From: Bacillota bacterium
Lineage (GTDB): Bacteria; Bacillota; Clostridia; Lachnospirales; Lachnospiraceae
DNA: 55,182 bases
Assembly (NCBI GenBank): GCA_023423045.1
Contig: JAFAGA010000050.1
Coordinates: 1-55,182, forward strand
Direction of reading: 5' to 3'
Below the pieces are notes generated by a model that saw only the letters and a program-made list of their open reading frames with translations, made no database searches and had not been told where the DNA came from. Below, in pieces: positions 1 to 7,362 of this stretch (positions are counted from its first letter, which is position 1; the number at the start of each line of letters is the position of its first letter). Both the position numbers and the translations under genes were made by a program.

Positions 1-2
1 CT

Positions 3-42
3 GTATTCGTGACGAATCTTTTCAAGATTCAGGCGCGAATAC
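3..42. repeat. nested inverted repeats at the window edge
   Basis: A 7-base arm at 3-9 pairs with 36-42, and inside it 14-20 pairs with 24-30 around a 3-base loop. This gives a compact nested hairpin. A further pair (59-65 with 113-119) encloses an interrupted hairpin around a CCG/CGG core at about 96-110. No gene is visible in 1-165. The elements sit downstream of the wall-anchored protein gene and could be its terminator or the leader of a gene beyond the left edge; neither reading can be settled here. Confidence 0.4.
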
Positions 43-165
43 TTTCTGTTCTTATTTTGCTGATACGAATTTTAAGGTGTAAAACTGTTGGTCTTAAGCC
101 GAAAGCGGTTTAATCAGCAGTCACTAATTAATATCTTTATCATCTTATTTGGAGCTAAAGTTATT

Positions 166-1320
166 TTAGCGTTTCTTTCTTCTGCTAAACCTATGACCTG
201 CTGCGCCTAAAGCACTTAAAAATACTCCTGCCCCGTACAGCAATTCATTGGAAGATCCGCCCGTCTTCGGCATTTCGCCTGCTGGTGTTGCATCGTCAGG
301 AATATCTTCTTCCTCGGCTGCATCCAGGGTTACGGCCTCTGAAATACCTTGCGGTGTCTCGGAATCCGCCACCTCCAACTCTTCCGGTTCCTCAACCGGA
401 GTTGCTATCGGCTCTGGTGTTGCAATGGGCTCTGGATTCCCCTGGGGTATCTCCGGATCAGGAATCACAGTCTCCTCAGGTGTTGATGTCGGAGCTGCAG
501 TCGGTGTTCCTGTCGGTGTCTCCGTTGGCGGGTTAGTAGGAGTTGTTGTTGGTTCTGGAGTATTCGTTGGCGCCGGTGTGTCTGTCGGTGTAGGTTCCGG
601 TGTGTCCGTTGGTATCGGGGTCGGCGCTTCTGTTGGCGTTGGTTCCGGTGTTTCCGTCGGTATCGGGGTCGGCGCCTCTGTCGGTGTAGGGGTAGGCGCC
701 TCTGTTGGCGTTGGTGTTGGTGCTTCCGTTGGTGTCGGCGTTGGTGCCTCTGTCGGTGTTGGTGTTGGCGCTTCTGTTGGTGTTGGCGCCTCTGTTGGTG
801 TTGGGGTTGGCGCCTCTGTCGGTGTTGGGGTTGGTGCCTCTGTTGGCGTTGGGGTTGGCGCCTCTGTCGGTGTTGGGGTAGGTGCCTCTGTTGGTGTTGG
901 GGTTGGCGCTTCCGTTGGTGTCGGTTTTGGTGTTACTGTCGGTTTCGGTGTTGGTGTCGCCGTTGGTTTCGGTGTTGGCTTTGGCGTTGGCTTCGGCGTT
1001 GGTTTTGGTGTTGGCTTCGGTGTGGGTTTTGGTGTTGGCTTCGGTGTGGGTTTTGGCGTTGGTTTCGGTGTTGGCTTATGTCCATTAACGTAAAAATGAC
1101 TTGTTTCCAATGTAGCATAGAAATTAACTAATTGTGGATGACCTTTCATCTCCACAACATCGTAAGAAGAAATGTTAAGCATAATATCTTCATTATTGTT
1201 CTGCTGGTAGCCTTTGGTATCATCCGCCTTACCCGGAGCTGCAAATGCGGCACTGTTCATACTAATTAGTAAAACAAAAATCATTACAAAAATAACAATC
1301 AACCATGACGTCCTCTTCAT
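166..1320 (-). CDS. Pro/Thr-repeat cell-wall-anchored surface protein
   Basis: Predicted secreted protein covalently attached to peptidoglycan by sortase. The N-terminus has a Lys/Arg head, a hydrophobic core and an Ala-rich cleavage region (residues 1-28). A short unique segment of about 55 residues follows, then roughly 230 residues of low-complexity repeat: first Lys-Pro-Thr-Pro units, then Thr-Glu-Ala-Pro-Thr-Pro units that degrade towards the C-terminus. The end has a sorting signal: MPKTGG (an LPxTG variant), a hydrophobic segment and a terminal RRKKR. The start used is the ATG at 1320, preceded by GAGAGGTG; an upstream in-frame GTG (1329) lacks its own site. The repeat resembles rigid stalks or linkers of adhesins, but no ligand-binding domain is present. 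A c-di-GMP-I riboswitch lies in its leader, so expression is probably tied to the motile/sessile switch. Confidence 0.85.
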   Translation of the reverse strand: MKRTSWLIVIFVMIFVLLISMNSAAFAAPGKADDTKGYQQNNNEDIMLNISSYDVVEMKGHPQLVNFYATLETSHFYVNGHKPTPKPTPKPTPKPTPKPTPKPTPKPTPKPTPKPTPKPTATPTPKPTVTPKPTPTEAPTPTPTEAPTPTPTEAPTPTPTEAPTPTPTEAPTPTPTEAPTPTEAPTPTPTEAPTPTPTEAPTPTPTEAPTPTPTEAPTPIPTETPEPTPTEAPTPIPTDTPEPTPTDTPAPTNTPEPTTTPTNPPTETPTGTPTAAPTSTPEETVIPDPEIPQGNPEPIATPEPIATPVEEPEELEVADSETPQGISEAVTLDAAEEEDIPDDATPAGEMPKTGGSSNELLYGAGVFLSALGAAGHRFSRRKKR

Positions 1321-1451
1321 AGTCTGCACCTCTCATTAATTATTCCTACATTCTTCTAGAGGTAAGTTCTCTGTTTTCAGCCGCGTTTTAAGGTAAAACG
1401 TGGTTAACCCTCAGGTTGATTGGCTTAAAACACTTCAGCAGCCAACCAAAA

Positions 1452-1537
1452 AATATGGCAGCCGGACTATCATGAATAAAGCTTTAGACTCCTGGCTTTG
1501 CGTCCCGGCCTTTCGACCGGTTTGCCTTTTACATATT
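1452..1537 (-). promoter_or_regulatory. cyclic di-GMP-I (GEMM-I) riboswitch aptamer
   Basis: Read on the minus strand, the segment contains the hallmark GGCAAACC, a GGTCGAAAGGCC stem with its GNRA-type loop, then GGGACGCAAAGCC, a variable P3 arm with GTCTAA, and a closing CCGGCTGCCATA. P1 can be formed by AATATG at 1537-1532 with CATATT at 1457-1452. A T6 run (1451-1446) follows immediately. Further hairpins lie between the aptamer and the start codon: 1449-1442 with 1419-1412 (GGTTGGCT/AGCCAATC), and CGTTTTA/TAAAACG at about 1384-1402. These could form the expression platform. The only gene downstream on this strand is the wall-anchored protein gene. Whether ligand turns the gene on or off cannot be read from sequence alone. 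Confidence 0.85.
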
Positions 1538-1911
1538 GCTGTCTAGGAATATATCATCAACCCCTTCGCTATAGTATGTACACTGATCTGGTATCGGGTG
1601 AATTTTCCAAGAATAATGTAAATGATTACTATTATCATTTTTATATCAATATACTAGCAAAGGGCACAAAAGAAATCAACCGTCTTATTTATCAAAAATA
1701 GATTATTTTTCTAACTATTATTCACATATTCCATAATTGTTTGTTAATTTCACTTCAATCTATATACTTTAAACATGTTCTATCTGGATATAATCGAAAT
1801 TACCAAAAAATAGACGGGTAAACTCTGAGACCGGGGACTTATATTAGAGCTGCTTTGCATTTACTTTGCAGGCAAGATAACACCATCCGATATTTACTAA
1901 GATACATAACG

Positions 1912-1946
1912 AAGGAAGCTGCCAACTATTTATCGACAGCTTCCTT
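1912..1946. terminator. hairpin, probable terminator
   Basis: A perfect 10-bp stem (1912-1921 with 1937-1946, AAGGAAGCTG/CAGCTTCCTT) lies beyond the 3' end of the broken acetyltransferase gene, but has no strong T run. The rest of 1538-2012 is AT-rich with no credible gene. It should contain the promoter of the riboswitch transcript, but I see no clear -35/-10 pair. Confidence 0.4.
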
Positions 1947-2012
1947 TGCTATGTAATGATACAATTCATTCTTCATTATATTTCTTCCACTCTTGAACAG
2001 AAATTGACATAA

Positions 2013-2514
2013 TCAAGCTATCTTATACTCTCCATCATGCATTTCTCTGTTCTTTATCACCGTCATTGGAGTAAATCCACTTTTTTCATAGCATCTTATT
2101 GCACGCTTATTCCAAGTTTGCGGATCAATAAATACAATGTCCGCATTTTCATTGAGAAATAGATAGGAAAGCATCGCTCTCACCAATAAATAAATCTATT
2201 CCATATGGAAGTCTATAATTTTTCATATTAATAGCATCTCCGACATCATATCCATTGGGTTCTATTCGGTAATATTGAATATACCCAATTGCCATTCCAT
2301 TATATTCCATGAAACATGGCACAACCGCTTCCTCCGCCATTATGCGAGGTGCAAACTTCTTCATTACCTCCTCTAAATCAAGCGGATTATTGCGCCCACC
2401 ATAATAGTCAAGGATTTCCCCGGTAGATAACCATTTTGCCATAAGGCTATAGTCTTTAATATCATCCTCCATTTTACGTATGCTTATATCATTGCTTTTG
2501 CATAGGTAATTCAT
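2013..2514 (-). pseudogene. AAC(6')-like GNAT acetyltransferase, broken by an internal deletion
   Basis: The first 115 or so codons from 2514 read like the N-terminal two thirds of an aminoglycoside 6'-N-acetyltransferase-type GNAT protein (motifs KWLSTGEILDYYGGR, GYIQYY, GIDLFIGESD). The frame then runs to a premature stop at 2149. The missing C-terminal part is present in another frame further down: VFIDPQTWNKRAIRCYEKSGF and a stop at 2013-2015. That is the canonical acetyl-CoA-binding end of the family. Relative to intact homologues, about ten residues (the W-K-G-I-G-T segment after GESD) are missing and the frame is shifted, which fits a small deletion. It follows the deacetylase gene after 8 bp, so it was probably co-transcribed. 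The enzyme should be inactive. Confidence 0.75.
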
Positions 2515-2522
2515 AGAACCTC

Positions 2523-3344
2523 CTATTCTTCCATATCAGTCACCAGTCTGAATTCATAGCCTTCCTTCTCCAGCTGAGTCAGCATAGTATCTAAATTATC
2601 TGCCACTGCAGGAGAAACCCCATGCAGCAAGATAATTGCACCTTTGTGGTGTTGATTCTTAAATAATGCTAAGGTTGTCTTTTTCGATGGCTGCTTTTTT
2701 AAATTCCAATCATTTGGCAGCGCAATGCTCCAGAAAATCGAGGTATAGCCTAACTCTTTTGTAATTGCCAATGATTTCTCACTATATCCACCCTCCGGAG
2801 GTCTGACAAACTTAACCATCTTCTCTCCGGTTACTTTTTCATATTCCTTTTCTACCCCCTGCAGCTCTTTTTTTAATGAGCTTTTGGAAAGCTTATAGAA
2901 AGGAATATGCTTTACCGTATGATTTGCCACAATATGGCCTTCCTTAACCATTCTCTTGATTGCTTTTGGATTCGCGGTAATTGCTGCCTTACATACAAAA
3001 AAGGTTGCCTTTATCTCATGCTCTTCTAAAACATCAAGAATTTTGTTCGTATAACCATTATCGTAGCCAAGATCAAAGGTGAGATAAACATATTTCTCCT
3101 TTTCATTATAAACATAGTACCCATTGTTCTTTTTAAGCAATGCTTTCGTACTCTTTGAAACGACGGGTACCTTATGGTTCTTGCTTTTTGTATACCCCCA
3201 GCCCAGCGCCTTATTACTGACAGAAGATGCATAGCCTTCTGATGTGGGCATCATAGTAAATACCGTGATAAATGCCAGTATTACGGAGAGTATTCTTTTT
3301 TTGATTATGTTTTTCAATTTAGTCACCTTCCTCGTCTTTTTCAT
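2523..3344 (-). CDS. polysaccharide deacetylase, PdaA-like
   Basis: NodB-fold (carbohydrate esterase 4) metal-dependent deacetylase, secreted. An N-terminal basic/hydrophobic segment is a signal peptide or anchor. The sequence then shows the PdaA-type opening SNKALGWGY, motif 1 YLTFDLGYDNGYT (catalytic Asp and metal Asp), motif 2 HIVANHT (metal His), motif 3 RPPEGGYS, and GAIILLHG near the end. PdaA-type enzymes remove acetyl groups from N-acetylmuramic acid during spore-cortex muramic-delta-lactam formation. The length (about 270) is normal. The ATG at 3344 has no visible ribosome site, whereas a TTG at 3317 (residue 10) is preceded by AGGAAGGTG, so the true start may be 3317. An exact role in sporulation is inferred from family resemblance. 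Confidence 0.8.
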   Translation of the reverse strand: MKKTRKVTKLKNIIKKRILSVILAFITVFTMMPTSEGYASSVSNKALGWGYTKSKNHKVPVVSKSTKALLKKNNGYYVYNEKEKYVYLTFDLGYDNGYTNKILDVLEEHEIKATFFVCKAAITANPKAIKRMVKEGHIVANHTVKHIPFYKLSKSSLKKELQGVEKEYEKVTGEKMVKFVRPPEGGYSEKSLAITKELGYTSIFWSIALPNDWNLKKQPSKKTTLALFKNQHHKGAIILLHGVSPAVADNLDTMLTQLEKEGYEFRLVTDMEE

Positions 3345-3383
3345 CAGTATAGCATAGCTAAACCGTGTTAAACAATATCCCTT

Positions 3384-5024
3384 TTAATGCACACAATTTC
3401 TAATCCTCTCAAGAATACTTCTTTTGCCTAAAATATTACTAATCTCCCAGATATCCGGGGCATTGCTTCGCCCTGTGACCGCGATTCTAAGAATATTCGT
3501 CAGATCAACGATACTCCCGTTATAACTTTCCGGATGTTTTTTGTAGTCCTTTATATTTGATGCATACCCCATTTGCTCCGTAATATTTTTCACTTTAGAA
3601 AACCAGGTTTCTTTATCTTCACAAAAGTCAATCTGCTCCATATATCGGGATAAGAATATTTTTCTGTCTTCTACTGACACACTTGCCGGGAATTCATCTT
3701 CTATTCTATAGGTTTCATCAAAATACATGCTCATAAATTGACAGGTCTGTTTCCAATTCACCAGATCTTTTCTCACCTTATGAATATTACGGCCTATATT
3801 GAGCGCTCCAATCGCACGGTCCTTATTTGCATTTAAAATGAAGGAATACTCTTTGTTCCACTGCTCAGTCCATTCCAACAGCCGATTGTATATCTCTTCC
3901 GCCGTCATATGGCTTAATATTTCTTTGCTGACATCTTTCATTTTGTTCATATCGAATAAGGCTCCGGAATTACTCATTTTCTCCAGAGAAAAAGAGAACT
4001 CCAAATAAGACTTTTCAGCGTTTTTCATCCTCCATTCCTCATAATTTGAATTTAAAACAGTCAGCAGATAATTCCACATTACTTCAGGTATATATCCCTC
4101 TTTCTGATAATAAGATAACGCCAGTTCCGGGTCCTTCCTTTTCGATAGTTTACGCTTGGAATTGCCCTCTATTTTCATCAAGGTAGGTGTATGGCAATAA
4201 ACCGGCTTCTCCCATTGAAAGATATCAAATAGCTGAACATGCATCGGCAGGGACGGCAGCCACTCTTCTCCGCGCACGATATGGGTTGTCCGCATCAAAT
4301 GGTCATCCACAACATGTGCAAAATGATAGGTCGGAATGCCGTCTGATTTTAAAAGTACAAAATCTAGTACATTGGGCGGAAAACTAAGTTTACCTCTTAT
4401 AGCATCTATAACAGAGATCTTCACATGATTATCATAGTCCGCTTTATACCGAAGCACATAGGGCTGATTAGAATTAATCCTCTGCTTAATCTCTTCAAAC
4501 TTTAATGCCCTGCAAGATGTCCATTCACCATAATATCCGATATTTTGCTTCATGCTCATCTGTTTTTCTCTGATAATAGATAATTCTGTCTCACTGCAAA
4601 AACAGGGATATGCCAAACCATTTTCAACTAAGTATTTTGCAAAAACCTGATATATATTTTTACGCTGCCGTTGTCTGTAGGGACCATAATCTCCTTTATC
4701 TCCTTCTATTACAGCCCCTTCATCAAAATAAATGCCGAAATATTCTAATGCCGAAATAATAATCCTGACTGCACCTTGTACTTCTCTTTTATTATCTGTG
4801 TCTTCAATCCGCAAAAAGAATTTCCCATTACTTTGATGGGCTAGCCTTTCTGCTATAATAGCATTATATAAATTCCCCAAATGGATAAAGCCGGTTGGAC
4901 TTGGTCCAATTCGGGTAACTTTAGCCCCATTATCTAATTCTCTTATCGGATATAATTTTTCAATATCATTTGGTGCTAATGTGACATCCGGAAATAATAA
5001 ATCTGCTAATTGTTTATTTGACAT
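3384..5024 (-). CDS. gltX: glutamyl-tRNA synthetase
   Basis: Class I aminoacyl-tRNA synthetase that charges tRNA-Glu in the cytoplasm. It shows RIGPSPTGFIHLGN (HIGH-type motif, HLGN at 48-51), the discriminator-region signature FFLRIEDTDNKR, HIVRGEEWLPS, and KLSKR (292-296, the KMSKS equivalent). The 546-residue length is in family range. The start at 5024 is chosen because AAGGGAG lies just upstream; the frame stays open to 5156, but that extension runs through leader hairpins and has no ribosome site. A Glu-type T-box leader precedes it, so transcription is expected to rise when tRNA-Glu is uncharged. The family can be non-discriminating in Firmicutes that use GatCAB; this cannot be judged here. 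Confidence 0.95.
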   Translation of the reverse strand: MSNKQLADLLFPDVTLAPNDIEKLYPIRELDNGAKVTRIGPSPTGFIHLGNLYNAIIAERLAHQSNGKFFLRIEDTDNKREVQGAVRIIISALEYFGIYFDEGAVIEGDKGDYGPYRQRQRKNIYQVFAKYLVENGLAYPCFCSETELSIIREKQMSMKQNIGYYGEWTSCRALKFEEIKQRINSNQPYVLRYKADYDNHVKISVIDAIRGKLSFPPNVLDFVLLKSDGIPTYHFAHVVDDHLMRTTHIVRGEEWLPSLPMHVQLFDIFQWEKPVYCHTPTLMKIEGNSKRKLSKRKDPELALSYYQKEGYIPEVMWNYLLTVLNSNYEEWRMKNAEKSYLEFSFSLEKMSNSGALFDMNKMKDVSKEILSHMTAEEIYNRLLEWTEQWNKEYSFILNANKDRAIGALNIGRNIHKVRKDLVNWKQTCQFMSMYFDETYRIEDEFPASVSVEDRKIFLSRYMEQIDFCEDKETWFSKVKNITEQMGYASNIKDYKKHPESYNGSIVDLTNILRIAVTGRSNAPDIWEISNILGKRSILERIRNCVH

Positions 5025-5081
5025 GTCTTTCTCCCTTCTTGATAAGGCAAATTGTCGAGCTCTTGCACTTACCAAAACAAA

Positions 5082-5130
5082 GAATGTGTCTTGGCACATT
5101 CTCGCGCCGAGTGCGGTCGGCCCAGCCGAC
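5082..5130 (-). repeat. two perfect hairpins in the gltX leader
   Basis: Between the T-box terminator and the gltX start lie two adjacent stem-loops: 5082-5088 with 5095-5101 (GAATGTG/CACATTC) and 5116-5121 with 5125-5130 (GTCGGC/GCCGAC). The surrounding bases also contain an imperfect direct repeat of CGCG(C/T)(C)GAGTGCG at about 5103-5115 and 5142-5153. They are outside the normal T-box architecture. They may be a small palindromic repeat element or extra leader structure. Confidence 0.5.
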
Positions 5131-5166
5131 ATAATACCTTTCGCGTGAGTGCGCATCCTGCCCGGA

Positions 5167-5494
5167 GGGCTTTTTAATTCATAGGACGAAATTTCCTATG
5201 AATTAAAAAAGCCCCAAGTTGATTTATATCAACTTAGGGCGAACATTAGTCCGTGTTACCACCTAACTTCAAAGAATATTCTTTGCACTCAACCAGTACA
5301 GAAATAATCGATACTGTTTTCCTTTTAACGGCGGAAACTCCGATGTAACCTACTTAGATTATCTGTTCAGTCCACAGCTCAGAGGCCTCTTCAATATTAA
5401 TTATGTGAAGACTCTCAGCTTGAGGAACTCCCCTGTCTTCTCTCTGTGAACACAATATAATATCTACTATTTCTCATCAACGCTTTTAATTATT
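5167..5494 (-). promoter_or_regulatory. T-box riboswitch, glutamate-specific, upstream of gltX
   Basis: On the minus strand the leader has the T-box sequence AGGTGGTAACACGG (5264-5251), which binds the tRNA acceptor end. It is followed by an intrinsic terminator: stem 5240-5211 (GCCCTAAGTTGAT pairing with ATCAACTTGGGGC) and a T6 run at 5210-5205. Upstream lies a long stem I region (about 5455-5375). Its 3' side carries GAAGAG, giving GAA or GAG as the specifier codon, both Glu, which agrees with gltX downstream. Unusually, the terminator 3' arm and T run are also the 5' arm of a second long hairpin (5214-5194 with 5186-5167), so two alternative or consecutive terminator-like folds share sequence. 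Confidence 0.88.
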
Positions 5495-5500
5495 TTTCTC

Positions 5501-5529
5501 ATACTATCATAACATTATTTTACAGTCAA
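5501..5529 (-). promoter_or_regulatory. sigma-A-type promoter of the gltX T-box transcript
   Basis: -35 TTGACT (5529-5524) and -10 TAGTAT (5506-5501) are separated by 17 bp. They lie just upstream of the T-box leader, giving a start near 5494. Confidence 0.7.
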
Positions 5530-5557
5530 GTATAAATGAATTAATATTTCTACAAAC

Positions 5558-6031
5558 TTACTCTAAAATCCTAATTCCATCAATCCAATCTTCAATTTGC
5601 TTTTCATCAAAATCACCTGTTGCTGCAAATCCCGGTAGTATCTTTGAGTTTGGGCATTCTTTGGATATATTAATCTCTATTTGCCCGAACCCTCCACCAC
5701 CATGAGTACAAAACGGAATGATTGTCTTTCCATCCAAATCGACACTGCGCAAAAAACTCAGTATTGGTGGTGCAAAGGATTTAAACCAATTTGGAGAGCC
5801 TACAAAAATATATTGATAATCGGCTATCGGTTCATGTCCAGACAGCAGCTTAGGACAGTACCCCCGTTCAATTTCACTTCTTGCTTCTTTTGTTGCGCCA
5901 TTGTAGGTAAATGAATATGATCTTTCCGGGATTAGTTCCCTAATATCTGCATCTATAATGATTGCAATATCTTCTGCCAATCTTTTTGTTGTATTTGAAT
6001 AAGAGTAATATACAACTAATGCTTTACACAT
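5558..6031 (-). CDS. flavodoxin-like FMN protein
   Basis: Short-chain flavodoxin fold, 157 residues. The N-terminus ALVVYYSYSNTTKRLAEDIA contains the phosphate-binding loop for FMN (S-x-S-N-T-T), and VGSPNWFKSFAPPILSFL and FCTHGGGGFGQ are the two isoalloxazine-contact regions. Such proteins carry electrons at low potential or act as NAD(P)H:quinone/flavin partners, and are often used in place of ferredoxin when iron is short. The start at 6031 follows GGAGGAATTATT; the upstream in-frame ATG at 6082 has no such site. It lies downstream of the small peptide gene on the same strand, with a 15-bp hairpin between them. A Fur-family-like box upstream of that peptide may control both by readthrough, which is an inference. 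Confidence 0.88.
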   Translation of the reverse strand: MCKALVVYYSYSNTTKRLAEDIAIIIDADIRELIPERSYSFTYNGATKEARSEIERGYCPKLLSGHEPIADYQYIFVGSPNWFKSFAPPILSFLRSVDLDGKTIIPFCTHGGGGFGQIEINISKECPNSKILPGFAATGDFDEKQIEDWIDGIRILE

Positions 6032-6067
6032 AATAATTCCTCCGAATTTTTGCATGGCTGAAATATA

Positions 6068-6126
6068 AAAGGGATACTGCAACTATTACTCTACTTAAAG
6101 GAGCAATGTTTTTGCAGTATCCCTTT
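6068..6126 (-). terminator. intrinsic terminator or attenuator after the small peptide gene
   Basis: A perfect 15-bp inverted repeat (6068-6082 with 6112-6126, AAAGGGATACTGCAA arms) is followed on the minus strand by TTTTATATTT. It separates the 42-residue peptide gene from the flavodoxin gene. Confidence 0.75.
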
Positions 6127-6242
6127 ATGATTTATTACATGTTTTTTTCCGCTGGTCTTGAGTTCATCCTTGATCAGAAATGGTATCATCTCACTTTTAT
6201 TCTCCTTTATCTAAGCATAAGAAATAATATTTATGTTTATGA

Positions 6243-6371
6243 TTATTGTTCCTCACACTCGATGCAGCCACCGGAAAATTCTGCTGAACATGCCCCTTCA
6301 TCAGAAATGGAATAATCAGCAACTTCGCTATTAAATTCATCTGATATTTTTTTGAAATCATCTTCTTTCAT
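6243..6371 (-). CDS. 42-residue cysteine-containing peptide, unknown function
   Basis: An ATG at 6371 sits behind an excellent site (GGAGG, 7 bases away) and opens a frame of 42 codons ending TAA at 6243. The product starts MKEDDFKKISDEFNSEV, is strongly acidic and ends in a Gly/Cys-rich tail with Cys28, Cys36 and Cys39 (SGGCIECEEQ). Gene evidence is good: a consensus-like promoter and an operator-like palindrome upstream, and a 15-bp hairpin terminator downstream. The charged leader-like half plus a short Cys/Ser/Gly tail resembles a modified-peptide precursor, but no radical SAM or other maturase is in the window. A small metal-binding or regulatory peptide is equally possible. I do not recognise the family. 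Confidence 0.65.
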   Translation of the reverse strand: MKEDDFKKISDEFNSEVADYSISDEGACSAEFSGGCIECEEQ

Positions 6372-6407
6372 AATGTTTCCTCCTTTATTTGCCTCTTAAA
6401 ATAACAA

Positions 6408-6458
6408 TTGTAATAATTACTATAGCAATAATTATACATCTTTTTTGTGATTTTTCAA
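6408..6458 (-). promoter_or_regulatory. promoter with Fur-family-like operator
   Basis: -35 TTGAAA (6458-6453) and -10 TATAAT (6436-6431) are 16 bp apart. Just downstream lies TTGTAATAATTACTA (6408-6422), a 7-1-7 dyad whose core GTAATAATTAC is a perfect palindrome. It resembles Fur/PerR/Zur boxes (closest to the Zur form TCGTAAT-N-ATTACGA). Bound protein would block the start region. Which metal or stress is sensed is not determinable. The remainder of 6372-6708 contains only this promoter and the structured element at 6573-6645. Confidence 0.6.
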
Positions 6459-6572
6459 GTATTATCTGACATTTAATCATTATTACCTTTTTATTCTAAA
6501 TCTATGAGACATTTTAGTGTATATTAGCTAAAAACAACTTCCATTCATGTAAATAACTTACATTCACTTAAA

Positions 6573-6645
6573 ATCGACAAACTTATTGCCGAGAACTATT
6601 TCAATAAGTAAGGCAGCCCCTTATGGACTGCCCCAGATTGTCGAT
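6573..6645. other. three-way-junction-like structured element
   Basis: Three nested or adjacent stems are visible: outer 6573-6580 with 6638-6645 (ATCGACAA/TTGTCGAT), inner 6581-6587 with 6603-6609 (ACTTATT/AATAAGT) and 6612-6616 with 6628-6632 (GGCAG/CTGCC). It lies downstream of the PNPOx-family gene on the minus strand. It lacks a T run on either side. It may be a small structured RNA or a palindromic repeat unit. Confidence 0.4.
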
Positions 6646-6708
6646 CTATGGCTATTTGATTTTACTAAAACGAAGAAAGAAACTGCTTATTAGATGCGGC
6701 TTAATGCC

Positions 6709-7200
6709 TTACCTGACTTTTCCTTCTTCAGTCTCTACCTTATTCACAAAGTCCATATTGTAGCGCACAGCACCGTGATCTTTAATTACCGTGGCTCTTG
6801 TGATGCGAATCGCTAAAATAACGCAATTTTCATCCTTTTCATTATTTGCGCCGTCATACCAATTGGCAAATGCTTTACGTAGTTTAGTCCTTAGCTCCGC
6901 GTTTTTCGGATCTAAAACCCATCCCAGGTTTTCGCCAATTCCATTTCCTGAAAACCACTCGAAGCAAACCGCAAACGCAACTTCTCTATTTTGTGCTATC
7001 TGCTGCATTTTAGTTGATTTCGCCCAAGTGGTAACATAAAACACACCGTCTTCATAATAAGCGTCCACATCACGGATATAAGGACGGGGTTTTCCGTCAG
7101 CATTCGGTTCCATTGCAATGGTTGAGAGAGAGATGACATTATCTTTTCCGTTGCCGCACCTTTCCTCAATTAATTTTAATCCTTCTTCGTACCTGCTCAT
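6709..7200 (-). CDS. pyridoxamine 5'-phosphate oxidase-family flavoprotein
   Basis: A 163-residue split-barrel flavin-binding protein. The segment ISLSTIAMEPNADGKPRPYIRDVDAYYEDGVFY is the first flavin-contact strand pair of the family, and FYVTTWAKSTKMQQIAQNREVAFAV is the typical second half. Family members reduce or oxidise small molecules, or bind flavin, F420 or haem. Bona fide PdxH residues for PLP are not evident, so a general oxidoreductase role is the safest call. The start at 7200 follows AGGAGGAGC. It stands alone, with a structured element downstream. Confidence 0.8.
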   Translation of the reverse strand: MSRYEEGLKLIEERCGNGKDNVISLSTIAMEPNADGKPRPYIRDVDAYYEDGVFYVTTWAKSTKMQQIAQNREVAFAVCFEWFSGNGIGENLGWVLDPKNAELRTKLRKAFANWYDGANNEKDENCVILAIRITRATVIKDHGAVRYNMDFVNKVETEEGKVR

Positions 7201-7362
7201 TTTTAGCTCCTCCTACTAAATTTTCCATCATTATAGCATGACAAATCAGATAATATCGTGTCATATTTGAAAATATATTTTTATATTATCGTTAAAGCGC
7301 AAAGCTGCTGTGCCTTTTATTGATATTTGCAGAAACTGTTTCACATTCGGTCATTTCAACAG

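Noticed and set aside
248..1093. Long Val/Gly-rich frame on the plus strand opposite the wall-anchored protein gene
   Set aside because: It is the mirror of the Pro/Thr repeat; no ribosome site or signal, and the minus frame has a signal peptide and a sorting signal.
5025..5156. 44-residue N-terminal extension of GltX
   Set aside because: It runs through leader hairpins, has no ribosome site and no family similarity; AAGGGAG marks the start at 5024.
6106..6315. 69-codon plus-strand frame
   Set aside because: It overlaps the terminator and the 42-residue peptide gene on the opposite strand and has no ribosome site.
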